DNA of 25,964 bases from the NCBI GenBank assembly GCA_001970955.1, contig MPUH01001019.1, forward strand, positions 1 through 25,964, read 5' to 3'. This document shows, piece after piece, positions 1 to 9,319 of this stretch; positions within the stretch are counted from its first letter, which is position 1; the number at the start of each line of letters is the position of its first letter. The notes under the pieces are model-generated. The model had not been told where the DNA came from. It did not search any database and worked only from the letters and a program-made list of their open reading frames with translations. The stretch comes from Stentor coeruleus (lineage: Eukaryota; Ciliophora; Heterotrichea; Heterotrichida; Stentoridae). The position numbers were made by a program, and so were the translations under genes.

Positions 1-793
1 TATTTATACTTGTGTATACCATATGCTAAGTAAGATAAAGGATATACTTTTGTTAAAAGAATAAAATTATACTTATAATAATAAAGTATGCATATATTAA
101 CTTATAAAATTTTAAATTACTGTAAATTCTAATAAAAACTCTCACCCTAGATTTTGTGAATAAGTGCCCGTAAGCTTTAATAATATTATTGAATTTTTAA
201 TAATGGGGATTCCAGGTCTCATCTATTAGATGCAATTTGAATGATTAGATAACAAATGGAGTGGAGTCCATAAGAGAACGCAGAAAGGAAATATAAGGCC
301 ATCTATGCCCTCAGACATGGCAAAGTGTTTAAACAAGCATGAAATTCAATAGAAATCAAACACATCAATTTTTTTTTCAAAACTGCATCCATCTTACCTA
401 CTGAACTATTAAATATCAGCAAGGATCTCAGCATTGGAGAACTGTTCCTCACAAAAATCAATACAGATTTAAAATGTCTAAGAATTAATAAAGGCCCACC
501 CTAAATTAAGCTCCCACTATCAAATTTCCTCTAAATGTCTAAGAATTAATAAAGGCCCACCCTAAATTAAGCTCCCACTATCAAATTTCCTCATTGGTTT
601 TAAAAATAAAAGAATAAATGCCCTGGACATTTATATTATGATTTGTAGCATATAGCATCTTTAAGAATTTATAGTTTAGCTGTACTAATTATTAGTAAAA
701 CTCTACTTTTGATGAATAATTTCTTACATAAATTCAATTGTATTTTATATGAAGCAATTTCTTTTACAACCTTTTTGAATTTGTCTAATAATA
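1..793 (+). pseudogene. Decayed reading frame upstream of the B-box gene
   Basis: No intact gene is present. One frame (codons starting at 1, 4, 7...) reads as protein-like sequence to a stop at 653-655 if its stops are ignored and one copy of a 61-bp tandem duplication is removed. Recognisably protein-like stretches are AERKYKAIYALRHGKVFKQA (about 277-336) and, after a TGA, TASILPTELLNISKDLSIGE (about 385-445). The last part, LIGFKNKRINALDIYIMIC, follows the second repeat copy. In-frame stops include TAA, TAG and TGA. I do not recognise the family. From 656 to 793 there is AT-rich 5' flank of the next gene with no clear motif. This reading as a degraded gene is inference from residue composition; AT-rich noise alone would be poorer in Arg, Gly, Pro and Asp. 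Confidence 0.4.
472..592. repeat. 61-bp perfect tandem duplication
   Basis: Bases 472-532 are repeated at 533-592 with no mismatch until the last position, period 61 bp. The unit begins AAATGTCTAAGAATTAATAA. It lies inside the decayed reading frame described above. Because 61 is not a multiple of three, it shifts that frame; deleting one copy restores it. Confidence 0.95.
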
Positions 794-2119
794 ATGGATA
801 TCAAGTGTTTTGTCCAAGGCTGCAAAAAAACTCCTTCCCTTTGCTGCTATTGTACTTCAGAAGCTGTTGCACTATGCCATAATCATATGCCTAATCATAT
901 TCAGAAATATCCTAACCTTATTCATAGCTTTAAGTCGATTTCTAAAATTTTAACTCAAGATATCAAAGAAAAAATCAGTAAATCTCTTAGTTCTAAGTTA
1001 GAAATGCTCAAAAGTGAAAGTAAATCCTTTGATATTTCAGTTTTAAATATTCTTACAAAAGTGCAAATGATAGCAAAAGATTTCTATACCAAAAATAAAA
1101 TTATGAAGAATATTTGTAAGAAATTATTAAAGGAAATTAACGAGAATAATTCTGCATCAGTATTGTTTAGAAAAAGTCAAAATGATACTGATCAAGTAAG
1201 ATTTGAAGATGTTGAAAATGAAGTTTTTAGAAGATTTAAGCTAACTAATCCTGAAAATGAAAATTCGTTTTATAAGCTGAGCTATAAATTGACAAAAGAG
1301 TGTGCACAGATCGAGTCTTATTTAAACAATTCAATTTTTTTAGAATCAAATATAAGTACTAATTTTAATGAATACCTTTATGTATTCCAGGAAAAAACAA
1401 AAAATCTTGTAAAATTTAGCACTGAAAGTCTAAAAAAATCTATAGATGTCATTCAAGTTATTCCGAATCAAGGCTCTTATGCAACAGTATGTTACTTACC
1501 TTTCAATAAGCTGTTTGTATCAGGTGGCTTTATACCTGATAATACTTATTTATCAACATCATTTTTAATTGATCTTACTACAAACCTTGTAGATAATTTG
1601 CAAGAAGTTAGGCGAAGAGCTGCTGCAAATTGCATTTATAGGGATAATAAGATATGCATTTTTGGAGGTTGCAATGGTGGTAGTGATTTAAATATTTGCG
1701 ATGCTTTTGATCTGAAAAGCAAAAAATGGGAGCAATTTGCATTATTACCTAAAAAAGCTTGTCATACATCTATTCTGGATTTAAACAACAAGTGTTTAAT
1801 TGCAGGAAGATACAATTTTATTTATACATATGATTGGAATTCAAATTCATATTGTGAAGTAACTAATCAAGTAACTATAGATGGGCAAAACATACTTATA
1901 AGAGATAATAAAAAAATTCATTTGCTTTGCGACAAAACTGTAAATTTAGGTAATATTAACAATATAAAAGTGTGGCAGAAAAATTTTCACACTGAATCTC
2001 CTCACAATATTACTACGTGCTTACCGATAATAAAAGGAAGGTTTGCATATTTCGCTGACGATCTATGCACAATTTATCAATATGACTTAGATTCCTATGA
2101 GATAAAAATTATTGCTTAA
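794..2119 (+). CDS. B-box zinc finger / kelch-repeat protein
   Basis: A 441-residue protein with a Cys/His-rich N-terminus and a beta-propeller-like C-terminus. The first 35 residues carry C5, C10, C17/C18, C20, C28, H31 and H35, a spacing like the B-box-type zinc fingers found in many heterotrich proteins. Residues 45-215 are charged and probably largely helical. From about 228 there are kelch-like repeats with paired glycines (SGG at 243-245, FGG at 290-292) followed by an aromatic/Trp position (KKWEQF near 311-316). The propeller seems short and its last repeats are poorly conserved. Such proteins usually act as adaptors for ubiquitin ligases or the cytoskeleton; that role is inference. 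The ATG at 794 begins the zinc finger directly, so this start is favoured. It ends with TAA. No intron is needed. Confidence 0.8.
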   Translation: MDIKCFVQGCKKTPSLCCYCTSEAVALCHNHMPNHIQKYPNLIHSFKSISKILTQDIKEKISKSLSSKLEMLKSESKSFDISVLNILTKVQMIAKDFYTKNKIMKNICKKLLKEINENNSASVLFRKSQNDTDQVRFEDVENEVFRRFKLTNPENENSFYKLSYKLTKECAQIESYLNNSIFLESNISTNFNEYLYVFQEKTKNLVKFSTESLKKSIDVIQVIPNQGSYATVCYLPFNKLFVSGGFIPDNTYLSTSFLIDLTTNLVDNLQEVRRRAAANCIYRDNKICIFGGCNGGSDLNICDAFDLKSKKWEQFALLPKKACHTSILDLNNKCLIAGRYNFIYTYDWNSNSYCEVTNQVTIDGQNILIRDNKKIHLLCDKTVNLGNINNIKVWQKNFHTESPHNITTCLPIIKGRFAYFADDLCTIYQYDLDSYEIKIIA

Positions 2120-2541
2120 TGAAAGTTGTAATAATTATCTAAGCAAACTTAAAAAGCATCACTAGTTTTAAAAAAATATTAACTTAAATTTTGGTAACTA
2201 TCATCTTTCACTATATATTATTCATTTTGCAAAAACCAACATTTTTAATTTGCAAACAGAAATTGCAATTGATAATATTATGTAGAAATATTTTATGTAA
2301 TCAATATTTACCTAAATTAAAAAAGTTTCTGGTTATTGGATTATTTGATTTATTCAATTTCAAAAAAAGGATTTAACTATCAAAAGTGTCAAGGAATCAT
2401 TATCTCTTTGTATTCAATACAATTAAAGGCGATTAAAATTGCTCTGTAATTAGGAATCAATGAATTTAAAGTTCCATAATTAACTTAAAGGTTTCAAAAA
2501 AAGAAAATATTCAACAAATTACAAAAAAAGTAATAATGGCT
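2120..2541. other. Intergenic, nothing recognised
   Basis: AT-rich spacer downstream of the B-box/kelch gene. A 61-codon frame at 2191-2376 starts without ATG and is mostly Ile, Leu, Phe and Lys, as expected from AT-rich DNA. I see no RNA gene or repeat. Confidence 0.5.
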
Positions 2542-3045
2542 TTAAAAATTTGATGCTGTTTGAAGGTTTATGCAAACATTATTTACAAGAATTAAAAATA
2601 TTCCTCCAAGAATTTGAATTTCTTTCGAATGCGGTCCTAAAATGAATAAATTACTATATATTCTTTTAGACCTATATTCTAAAGTAAATTTTATTATAAA
2701 CTTAATTGATTGATAATAAAATTTCATCATTTGCATAGTAATCTTTAGTAATAGCAAGAAATATCCAAAATGCACAGAAACTATGGCATTGAACAGATAA
2801 AAGAGAGATTCATTGCAGTGATAAAATTTGTAGAAAGCGAGTTTCTATCAAAAAAATACTTCCTAATTATAAAATTCTGCTTCTTGACGACTTATAGCTA
2901 AGTAAAAAAGTATAATTTCAGCTATTATAATGTCGGGATAGAGTATTAAAACAGTGATATCATGCTTTAATGAATTTAAAAGCATAAGTTGAGCAATCTT
3001 TACTTTATATGGAACAATAGGTGATGAAGGTAGCAAAATGAGCAT
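2542..3045 (-). pseudogene. Possible split hydrophobic protein gene with a 15-nt intron and one internal TAG
   Basis: Two hydrophobic open stretches follow each other on the minus strand: a Met-initiated one of 60 codons (2863-3045, starting MLILLPSSPIVPYK) and one ending ASNF (2542-2775). Between them is a perfect 15-nt intron candidate, GTATTTTTTTGATAG. Removing it joins the two in the same frame and also opens the stretch between them. The one obstacle is a TAG two codons before the intron. Several segments are long and hydrophobic enough to be membrane spans. I do not recognise the family. It may be a recent pseudogene, a gene with a sequencing error, or coincidence in AT-rich DNA. Confidence 0.3.
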
Positions 3046-3482
3046 AATCTGAAATCAGATTTTTTATCATAAAATTTAAATTAATATAATTCCTAATTTT
3101 CATTTATTTTTTTGAAAACTGTATCGCTTGATAAATTTTATTAAACATGCATTTTATTACTAATACTGTGAACTGATCTTTAGCATGTTTTTTAATTTTT
3201 ATATCAAGATATTAATATTCATTTTTAAGGGTTTCTTTGCTTAAATGCATGTACCTTTTACTGATACTTAAAAGCCATTTCTTTCAATAATTAGCTAAAT
3301 AATACTCAAATCGTAAACTATCTTAAACCAAAACAGTAAAAAAATGGCTTAGCATTAATTTATCTTTACTGATCATCATCATAAATATAATTTAACTTTA
3401 TAATACTAAATATCATAATAGTAGAAATACATATTTTATACACTTAAATATATATTATTATTCCACATAGATTTCAAAGATT
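3046..3482. other. Intergenic, nothing recognised
   Basis: AT-rich spacer. It holds the 5' side of the doubtful minus-strand gene at 2542-3045 and the 3' side of the large minus-strand gene at 3483-5444. No open frame, repeat or RNA gene stands out. Confidence 0.5.
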
Positions 3483-5444
3483 TTAATATAGCACGTCGCA
3501 GTTGAAAATGCAATAATACTCATTAAGATTCCACAAAATCTTCTTCAAAGTGATCAGGATAAGCAAATACAACGCTAAGCCTATAATCAAAGAATTGATC
3601 TTTGCCCGAGCCAGATAACACAAATACCTGTAATAAATTTCCAAACTTACTAACATACTATCCTTGTGCTTGTAAATATTACATGAAGTATATACAACAA
3701 AGTGATAAATGCTAGTTATTCCTCTTAAGCAATGTCGAACTATATCATACCACAAGTCTTTAATAGTTTTAAAAAAACTTATACCTTCACTTACAGTAAG
3801 CCCGCTTTGATTACTCTTAAAAATAGCAGTTATATACCTAAAAGCTTTGAGCAAAGATGTAAAGAATGCATAAAAATCTGAAAAAAACTCAAAAAGAACG
3901 TCAAAAAGCCCATAAGTTATCCCATAAACTATATCAAAAGGCATGCGAAAAGATAACTGCATAAGGTCTTTAATTTCACAAATAAGCGTAAATAACAAAT
4001 AACAAATTTTCCATATAAAAGTTAGCGAAAGTTGGCTTAAAGCTATCAAAATCTGCTTTAAATGCAAAATTTGCCCAAAGAAATAAAAAAAGTCAATAAC
4101 ATTGTCGATAAAAAGCACCTTGAATTTTTTAAGTAAGTCAAATATTGATGCAAAAGCTGAAAATATATAAGAAATCATGTTATAAATATCAGAGAATATT
4201 GAAAAAAACCCTTCAAACTCATAAGCGATCTGCTGAATCAAAGCTAGGACATAAGGCTGAAAAATGACAAAACTCGAAATAAAATTTCTAAAAATTTGGC
4301 TTGATGCAATAATGTATCCTAGAAGCATAGAAAATCTTAATACAATCGCTTGTTCAAATGTTTCAAAGCATTTTCCTAAGTGAGATGATAGAAAATCTCT
4401 CAATTGCGGAATATTCTTATACAAATCATAAAACCCCAAAAGCATTGTTATAAGTGAGAACATGAATATAATTACTGCCATAACCCTTCTCATCCATGGT
4501 CTATACGGCAAACCATAAGAAGGAAGAAACTGGGCCCATGATGGGATTCCTCTTTCATACATCGTAAGTAAATACTTGTTTTTTGGTTTTTTGAGCAGAT
4601 TTTTAATATAAAAAGGGAATATTGGGTCTTCAAAATACGCAACAATTGTAAAATTGTTATACTCGCATTCATGAAAAGGTTTCTCAAAAACTAACTTTTT
4701 AGTATTCAATGGAGAATCTGGGATTTCAGAAAGGCTTCTCCTATACTTATTCCTAATAATCTTCACATCAGGTGTAGTTGATCCATAGTTTGTATTCGAG
4801 TTATTATTATAATAATCATCAGAATACTCGGAAGACTTTTTGAATTTATAACAAGAAGGGAGGATTTGTTTTGTGATAAAACGGCTACTATCAGCAGCAA
4901 GGACTGGGGTATAATATTTAGTATGAATATCTTCTTGTTGAATACTGTAATATTTGCAGAATTCATTTGGGCAGCTGAACCATAGCTTTTTAGCTTTTTT
5001 AACCTCTAAAGTCAATCTGCTTCCATAACTGTTTAAAGTGTTGCTATAGTCCAAACCGTCTATGTTTTTAAGCTCGATTTCAAACGCGACAATTCCTCCA
5101 AACTCTGCACTAAGTCTTTTTAATAAAGATCCACTTAGAACTTTGGTTTTGGTATTTGTTTTGCTTACTGGGGCTGTGAAAGGACTGTTTGTGCACATTT
5201 TTAAGAGTTCTTTTCTTGTGTAAGTGAGGAAATATTGAGAAGTCACTGTAGCGTTATCTCCTGAATGCACTGCTAACATTACAATTTTATCAGGCTCTGG
5301 AGAGAATAGAAAAAGCTGATCTTCTATATGAAATGCTGAAAGCCATTTCCCTACTTGTAGGCCGGTAATTGGGAAGAAGTTATATGTTGGGAATAGGCAG
5401 GGGCAATTAATTTTTTCTAAAATGTTTTCAGGGATCGTTTCCAT
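3483..5444 (-). CDS. Large multi-pass membrane protein, function unknown
   Basis: A 653-residue protein in two parts. Residues 1-315 are soluble and mixed, with a low-complexity Asn/Tyr/Ser stretch at about 206-222 and a basic Ser-rich stretch near 233-246 (RNKYRRSLSEIPDSP) that could be phosphorylated. Just before the membrane part is a motif rich in aromatics and Pro, RGIPSWAQFLPSYGLPYRPW (298-317), which looks like a conserved block. Membrane segments follow at about 319-341 and 368-385, then a long stretch rich in Phe and Ile (about 385-560) with repeated amphipathic or half-membrane segments, and a final span at about 614-636. The name of this family does not come to me, so I assign no function. 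No signal peptide is seen. The ATG at 5444 follows an AT-rich leader and the ORF ends with TAA. Confidence 0.75.
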   Translation of the reverse strand: METIPENILEKINCPCLFPTYNFFPITGLQVGKWLSAFHIEDQLFLFSPEPDKIVMLAVHSGDNATVTSQYFLTYTRKELLKMCTNSPFTAPVSKTNTKTKVLSGSLLKRLSAEFGGIVAFEIELKNIDGLDYSNTLNSYGSRLTLEVKKAKKLWFSCPNEFCKYYSIQQEDIHTKYYTPVLAADSSRFITKQILPSCYKFKKSSEYSDDYYNNNSNTNYGSTTPDVKIIRNKYRRSLSEIPDSPLNTKKLVFEKPFHECEYNNFTIVAYFEDPIFPFYIKNLLKKPKNKYLLTMYERGIPSWAQFLPSYGLPYRPWMRRVMAVIIFMFSLITMLLGFYDLYKNIPQLRDFLSSHLGKCFETFEQAIVLRFSMLLGYIIASSQIFRNFISSFVIFQPYVLALIQQIAYEFEGFFSIFSDIYNMISYIFSAFASIFDLLKKFKVLFIDNVIDFFYFFGQILHLKQILIALSQLSLTFIWKICYLLFTLICEIKDLMQLSFRMPFDIVYGITYGLFDVLFEFFSDFYAFFTSLLKAFRYITAIFKSNQSGLTVSEGISFFKTIKDLWYDIVRHCLRGITSIYHFVVYTSCNIYKHKDSMLVSLEIYYRYLCYLARAKINSLIIGLALYLLILITLKKILWNLNEYYCIFNCDVLY

Positions 5445-6379
5445 TTATATATAAGATATCGATAAAATATTATTTCACCGAATATTAAGTGTAAGGTGAA
5501 ATACTGATTATAACTAGTTTTGTGGAAATCGTTTATTTTTAGGTATAATTATAGGAAAGTTAAAAATCAGTAAAAGGGTTGAAGAGAAGTTGTTTAATAA
5601 ATTTATATAGCTTAAGTGCTTTTTGATGCTTTGAGAAGGTTATTTTTAAATTATTTGCTAATTGTAATAAAAATTAATGGAAAAGTTGATTGAGATTTTT
5701 TTAATGTTGCCAGATTTTATTTACAAAAATTGAAGTTATCCACAATAATATATCTAAAGCATCATCTTTTTTAGATTAATAAATTATTTTTTATATAAAA
5801 GAATGATAAATTAATATGACTTGATATTAATTTAAATTCTAATATTTCAGATATGATATTAAGTTTGCTTTAATCGTATCATTATCATATTAATTTTGAT
5901 AGCTAAATCCTAAAATCATTCAAAATAAATAGTGAAACTTGAAGGCTCTACCTTTCCTTGCCGGACAGAAAAAATTTGATAAGAAAGTTGGTAACTGTCT
6001 TACCTAACCCTGTAGGAAAATTATATAACTTCTTACCTCATGAGACTATCTTACCGAAAAAATGTGCGGGATTTTTTTTTCTATAAAATAGTTATGCAAC
6101 TATCTTACCAAACATAAATATATTTTGTTTTCGGTAAGAAAAATTTTGTTTCCTAATTTACCTAATATATATTTCGTTTTTGGTTACATTAGACTAAAAA
6201 TTTTTTTAATTAATAAATTGGGATAGTCTACAGCTTGCTTTATGAATCTAACTGAAAATTTAATCATAGTTTACTTATATGGTTTATATGATTTGAATAA
6301 TTTTATGTATTAGGTAAGAAAGTAACGTAATTATCTTACCGAAAAAAAAGTAGTTTATACATCTGGTAAATAGAAATTA
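5445..6379. other. Intergenic region containing an inverted TCTTACC motif cluster
   Basis: AT-rich 5' flank of the minus-strand membrane protein gene. No gene is seen. Between 5998 and 6340 there are seven copies of TCTTACC or its complement GGTAAGA, described separately. The rest shows nothing I can name. Confidence 0.5.
5998..6340. repeat. Cluster of seven TCTTACC / GGTAAGA motifs in both orientations
   Basis: TCTTACC occurs at 5998-6004, 6031-6037, 6049-6055, 6103-6109 and 6334-6340. Its complement GGTAAGA occurs at 6133-6139 and 6313-6319. Several share a longer core, CTATCTTACCGAAAA. The pair 6313-6319 and 6334-6340 can form a 7-bp stem with a 14-nt loop. The motif is G/C-richer than its surroundings. 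It could be a decayed short interspersed repeat, a protein-binding array or part of an element end; the sequence does not decide. Confidence 0.75.
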
Positions 6380-6547
6380 ATGGAGTCTTCTCATCATAAA
6401 AACTTTAAAGTATTCAGCACTGAGAACTGAAATAAAAGCAGCAAATGCTCATGTTACCAGTGCCCCCTCCAGTGGGAAATTTATGCAGAAGTTATGAATT
6501 TATGAAGTGTATGTTTCAATCAAGGACATATAGAAGATAAAGTATAA
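6380..6547 (+). pseudogene. Mini-ORF interrupted by two TGA codons
   Basis: An ATG at 6380 opens a 55-codon frame ending in TAA, with TGA at 6428-6430 and 6503-6505. Read through, it is Cys/His-rich: KCSCYQCPLQWEIYAEVMN followed after the second TGA by SVCFNQGHIEDKV, with possible metal ligands C-x-C-x2-C and C...H. Its residue make-up is unlike the AT-rich background. It may be a pseudogene fragment or a small gene with TGA decoded as Trp. Family unknown. Confidence 0.3.
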
Positions 6548-6986
6548 AATTAATCTAGAATAATGAATTAACACTTAGAAGATAGAGGTAAACTCATAAT
6601 AATAAGCTTTTAAAAGATGCTTGATAACGAAGTCTACATGGTTTAGATTATTTAAAAATTGAGGAAATTCCACTTTCACATCAGCTCATGAATGTTCACA
6701 TTTTAAATCATATTTTTTATGATAATTTTTACTATATTTTATGATATACTTTATTTTGATGAGGAAATTTATATAATACTTTTTATGATAATATTTGACA
6801 TCTTTTTCTATATCGATGCAGATAGATCCTCTTCCCGGTAGATAAGCTCAACAATCTTCAGAAACTTTCATATAGCATAAATCTTCAAACTCTAAAGCAT
6901 AATCACACATTCTACAAACTTTATCAATAAATACCCAAACCCAAAAGCATTTCTAAAAATGAATATAAAAATCTTCTTCAAAGAAA
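6548..6986. other. Intergenic 5' flank of the PEX19 gene
   Basis: AT-rich spacer between the TGA-interrupted mini-ORF and the PEX19 start. No open frame, repeat or RNA gene was recognised. Confidence 0.4.
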
Positions 6987-7484
6987 ATGGAAGACGACAT
7001 ACTAGACTCAGCTCTTGAAGACTTTGAAGAAGAAAAAAAGCAGCCAACTCCAACTCCAGCACCAAAAAGCGAAAGCATACGAGAAGTTATAGATGATCTC
7101 AAACAAGAAATCAATGAAGAGCCTGACAATTTCCAAGAGATTGAAAAAATGTTTAAAACCCTCGCTGATGAGCTTGAAAATAATCAAGAACTGAAGCAAG
7201 ACTTAGACAATCTAGGTAATGAGTTTTTCCAAGAAGGTGTATTAAAAGAATCAATGGAAGAACTCAGAGATAAACTTAGTAATTACATTTCAACTCATCA
7301 AGATTTAAACCCTTCTGATCTACAAAGATATCAAGCACAACTTGATATTTATAAGGAAATATGCGAGAATCTTAGCAATGGGAAGGAAACTGAAGCAATG
7401 GAACTTGTGGCTAAACTTTCGAACTATGGAGACTTACCAGCTGAACTTATGCCACCAATGCCAGAAGAATGCGTAGTTATGTAG
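6987..7484 (+). CDS. PEX19: Peroxisomal biogenesis factor 19 (PEX19)
   Basis: A 165-residue acidic protein matching PEX19, the cytosolic, membrane-cycling chaperone and import receptor for peroxisomal membrane proteins. The N-terminus DDILDSALEDFEE fits the PEX3-binding helix. Residues 80-160 fit the C-terminal cargo-binding helical domain (FQEGVLKESMEELRDKL, then LNPSDLQRYQAQLDIYKEIC, then a short PAELM near 151-155). It ends in a CaaX box, CVVM (162-165), the farnesylation signal typical of PEX19. At 165 residues it is much shorter than animal forms (about 300), mainly through a reduced middle linker, yet both ends are present. It ends with TAG. The gene implies that the organism has peroxisomes. 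Confidence 0.88.
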   Translation: MEDDILDSALEDFEEEKKQPTPTPAPKSESIREVIDDLKQEINEEPDNFQEIEKMFKTLADELENNQELKQDLDNLGNEFFQEGVLKESMEELRDKLSNYISTHQDLNPSDLQRYQAQLDIYKEICENLSNGKETEAMELVAKLSNYGDLPAELMPPMPEECVVM

Positions 7485-9099
7485 TTAGTTTTATCTTTTT
7501 AGAGGTATATATTTTTGATTATTGCTAAGATTAATAGGGTTATGTTAAAATTTATAATGATTAGAAGGTTAATATATTTTAATAATATTAGTATTAAAGA
7601 AAATGATTTTTGCAAAATTCACAGTCCAATAACGTTTATTAATATTACAGAATCGATTAGAAAAGAAATGAGCTTATTACTGAGAGATTTGATTGATGTT
7701 TTTTAACTTGGAAATTTTGACAGTGATGGTATAGGTTATGACTGAAGCAAGAAAACTTGGAAAATTGCTGAAAAAAAAACTGGCTGGACACAAGAAATTA
7801 TTGAAAATCAAAAAATTTAAAATATTGAAAAAAATGATCAGACTTAACTTTAGATAAACCTCATCTAATATTTATTTATGTGATTAATATAAAATTGAGA
7901 GAGAAAAGCTATAATTATAAATTATAGGAGCATTTTTATGTAAGGAGTGTATTTAATTGTAATTTTAAGAAGAATAGCAAAAAATAGCTGTTGAAATATA
8001 CAGTGATTGAGACCCTTAATGCAATTTGTATAATTATATACTGAAAAAATAAACTTTGGATGCAGGAGAAAAAATATGATAAATAATTATAATAATTAAA
8101 TCTGGAGTATTGATAGCATATAATACTGTGGAAGCTATATTTTTTTTTTCGGTGAAGTTTGATTAGTAATGATTTTGTTTTTGAGATGAAGCTTTTTATA
8201 GCTTTTCAACCTTTGCATAATATAATTGTGTGATTTATATCATTAAATTGCAGGGAACTCTGCGATAGTTTAAATCTAATTTTTTAATGATATTTATAAG
8301 TATATGATGATCTTGAAAAATAGTGGGAATTAACATTGTATATTATGATAACTGCATTAAAACATAAAGATTATAAACAATTACGATATTTCACCTTAAA
8401 TAGCTTCATATAAACTTTATTGATAACATTAGTTTAAAATTCTAAAGTCAGTATTTATTAAAACTTATCATACAATTCATAAATTATATCCAAAATAAAT
8501 TCTAAAAATCTGATATATAATATAAGCAATCATGAAACACTAAAATTAAATTTTAAATTAAATATACATGCATACTCCTTTAAATAATCATCATGAAATT
8601 CTTCAGCCCAGAAGGCTAAAACAATTATATCACAATTTTAAAAACTTAAAATCTAGCTCCTACTTATTTCACAAAATATTTATAAAATATTAAGGTTAAG
8701 AATGTCGCTAACTTATGCGAACCTTGCTTTTTTTATGAAGTTTTTGATTATTTTCTATTATTTTTTCTATGATCCTTGTTTTCCCTAATACTTGTTCGAA
8801 TATTTGATAATATGCTATTTCAGTAAGTAGAATTTCATTTATTTGCTTATTGAATTATTATCTTAGTTATTTTTTCTTGCATTGCATAAATCGTTTTTTA
8901 AATATTCCTATACAATATAAATCTAAAGTTAATCAAATTTTAATATAATCTTCATTAACTCTAAACAAAATTAAACTTATATAAAATCTCAAGCAATAAA
9001 ACTACCCTCATAACCCACCTCTTATTTTAATATATAATTTTATTAAATTAGTAATCATTTTATATAAACTAAGACAAAATTATACTATTGTAAGCCTTA
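7485..9099. other. Long intergenic region, possible short gene relic
   Basis: Mostly AT-rich with no intact gene. In one frame at 7515-7820 the protein-like stretches SIRKEMSLLLRDLIDVF, LGNFDSDGIGYD and SKKTWKIAEKKTGWTQEII follow each other, separated only by one TAA and one TGA. This may be a small decayed gene; the first 63 codons are open but of AT-rich composition. From 7821 to 9099 I see nothing beyond homopolymer-rich spacer. Confidence 0.35.
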
Positions 9100-9315
9100 C
9101 TAAATGTCTTGAATCATTTTAAAAATGCTTTGATCTTCTGAGATTCTTGGCTTATTATCAGTAACAACAGCGATATAACTAACTTGTTTTATAGACTCTT
9201 CTTCTGATGGGTCTGGGACTTTTTGATGATTATCATTATGAATTCCATGCTCTATGTGAGAGAGACTTAATGATTTTATAGCTTCTTCACGAGGCTTGGC
9301 AATATTACATCCCAT
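9100..9315 (-). CDS. Small MGC-starting protein, probably lipid-anchored
   Basis: A 71-residue hypothetical protein starting MGCNIAKPREEAIKSLSLS. Gly2-Cys3 is the usual arrangement for N-myristoylation with neighbouring palmitoylation. The rest is polar, with an acidic PSEEESIKQ region, and has no transmembrane segment or recognised domain. Its ATG is only 4 nt past the stop of the DHHC palmitoyltransferase on the same strand. I tested for a 15/16-nt intron that would fuse the two and found none with GT...AG ends in a consistent frame, so I call two genes. An open frame extends 11 codons upstream, without an ATG. It ends with TAG. The function is unknown; the lipid modification is inference from the N-terminus. 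Confidence 0.55.
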   Translation of the reverse strand: MGCNIAKPREEAIKSLSLSHIEHGIHNDNHQKVPDPSEEESIKQVSYIAVVTDNKPRISEDQSIFKMIQDI

Positions 9316-9319
9316 TTTA

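Noticed and set aside
8771-8815. tRNA-like string containing GTTCGAAT
   Set aside because: No matching acceptor stem, D arm or anticodon stem can be drawn around it. I found no convincing tRNA anywhere in the window.
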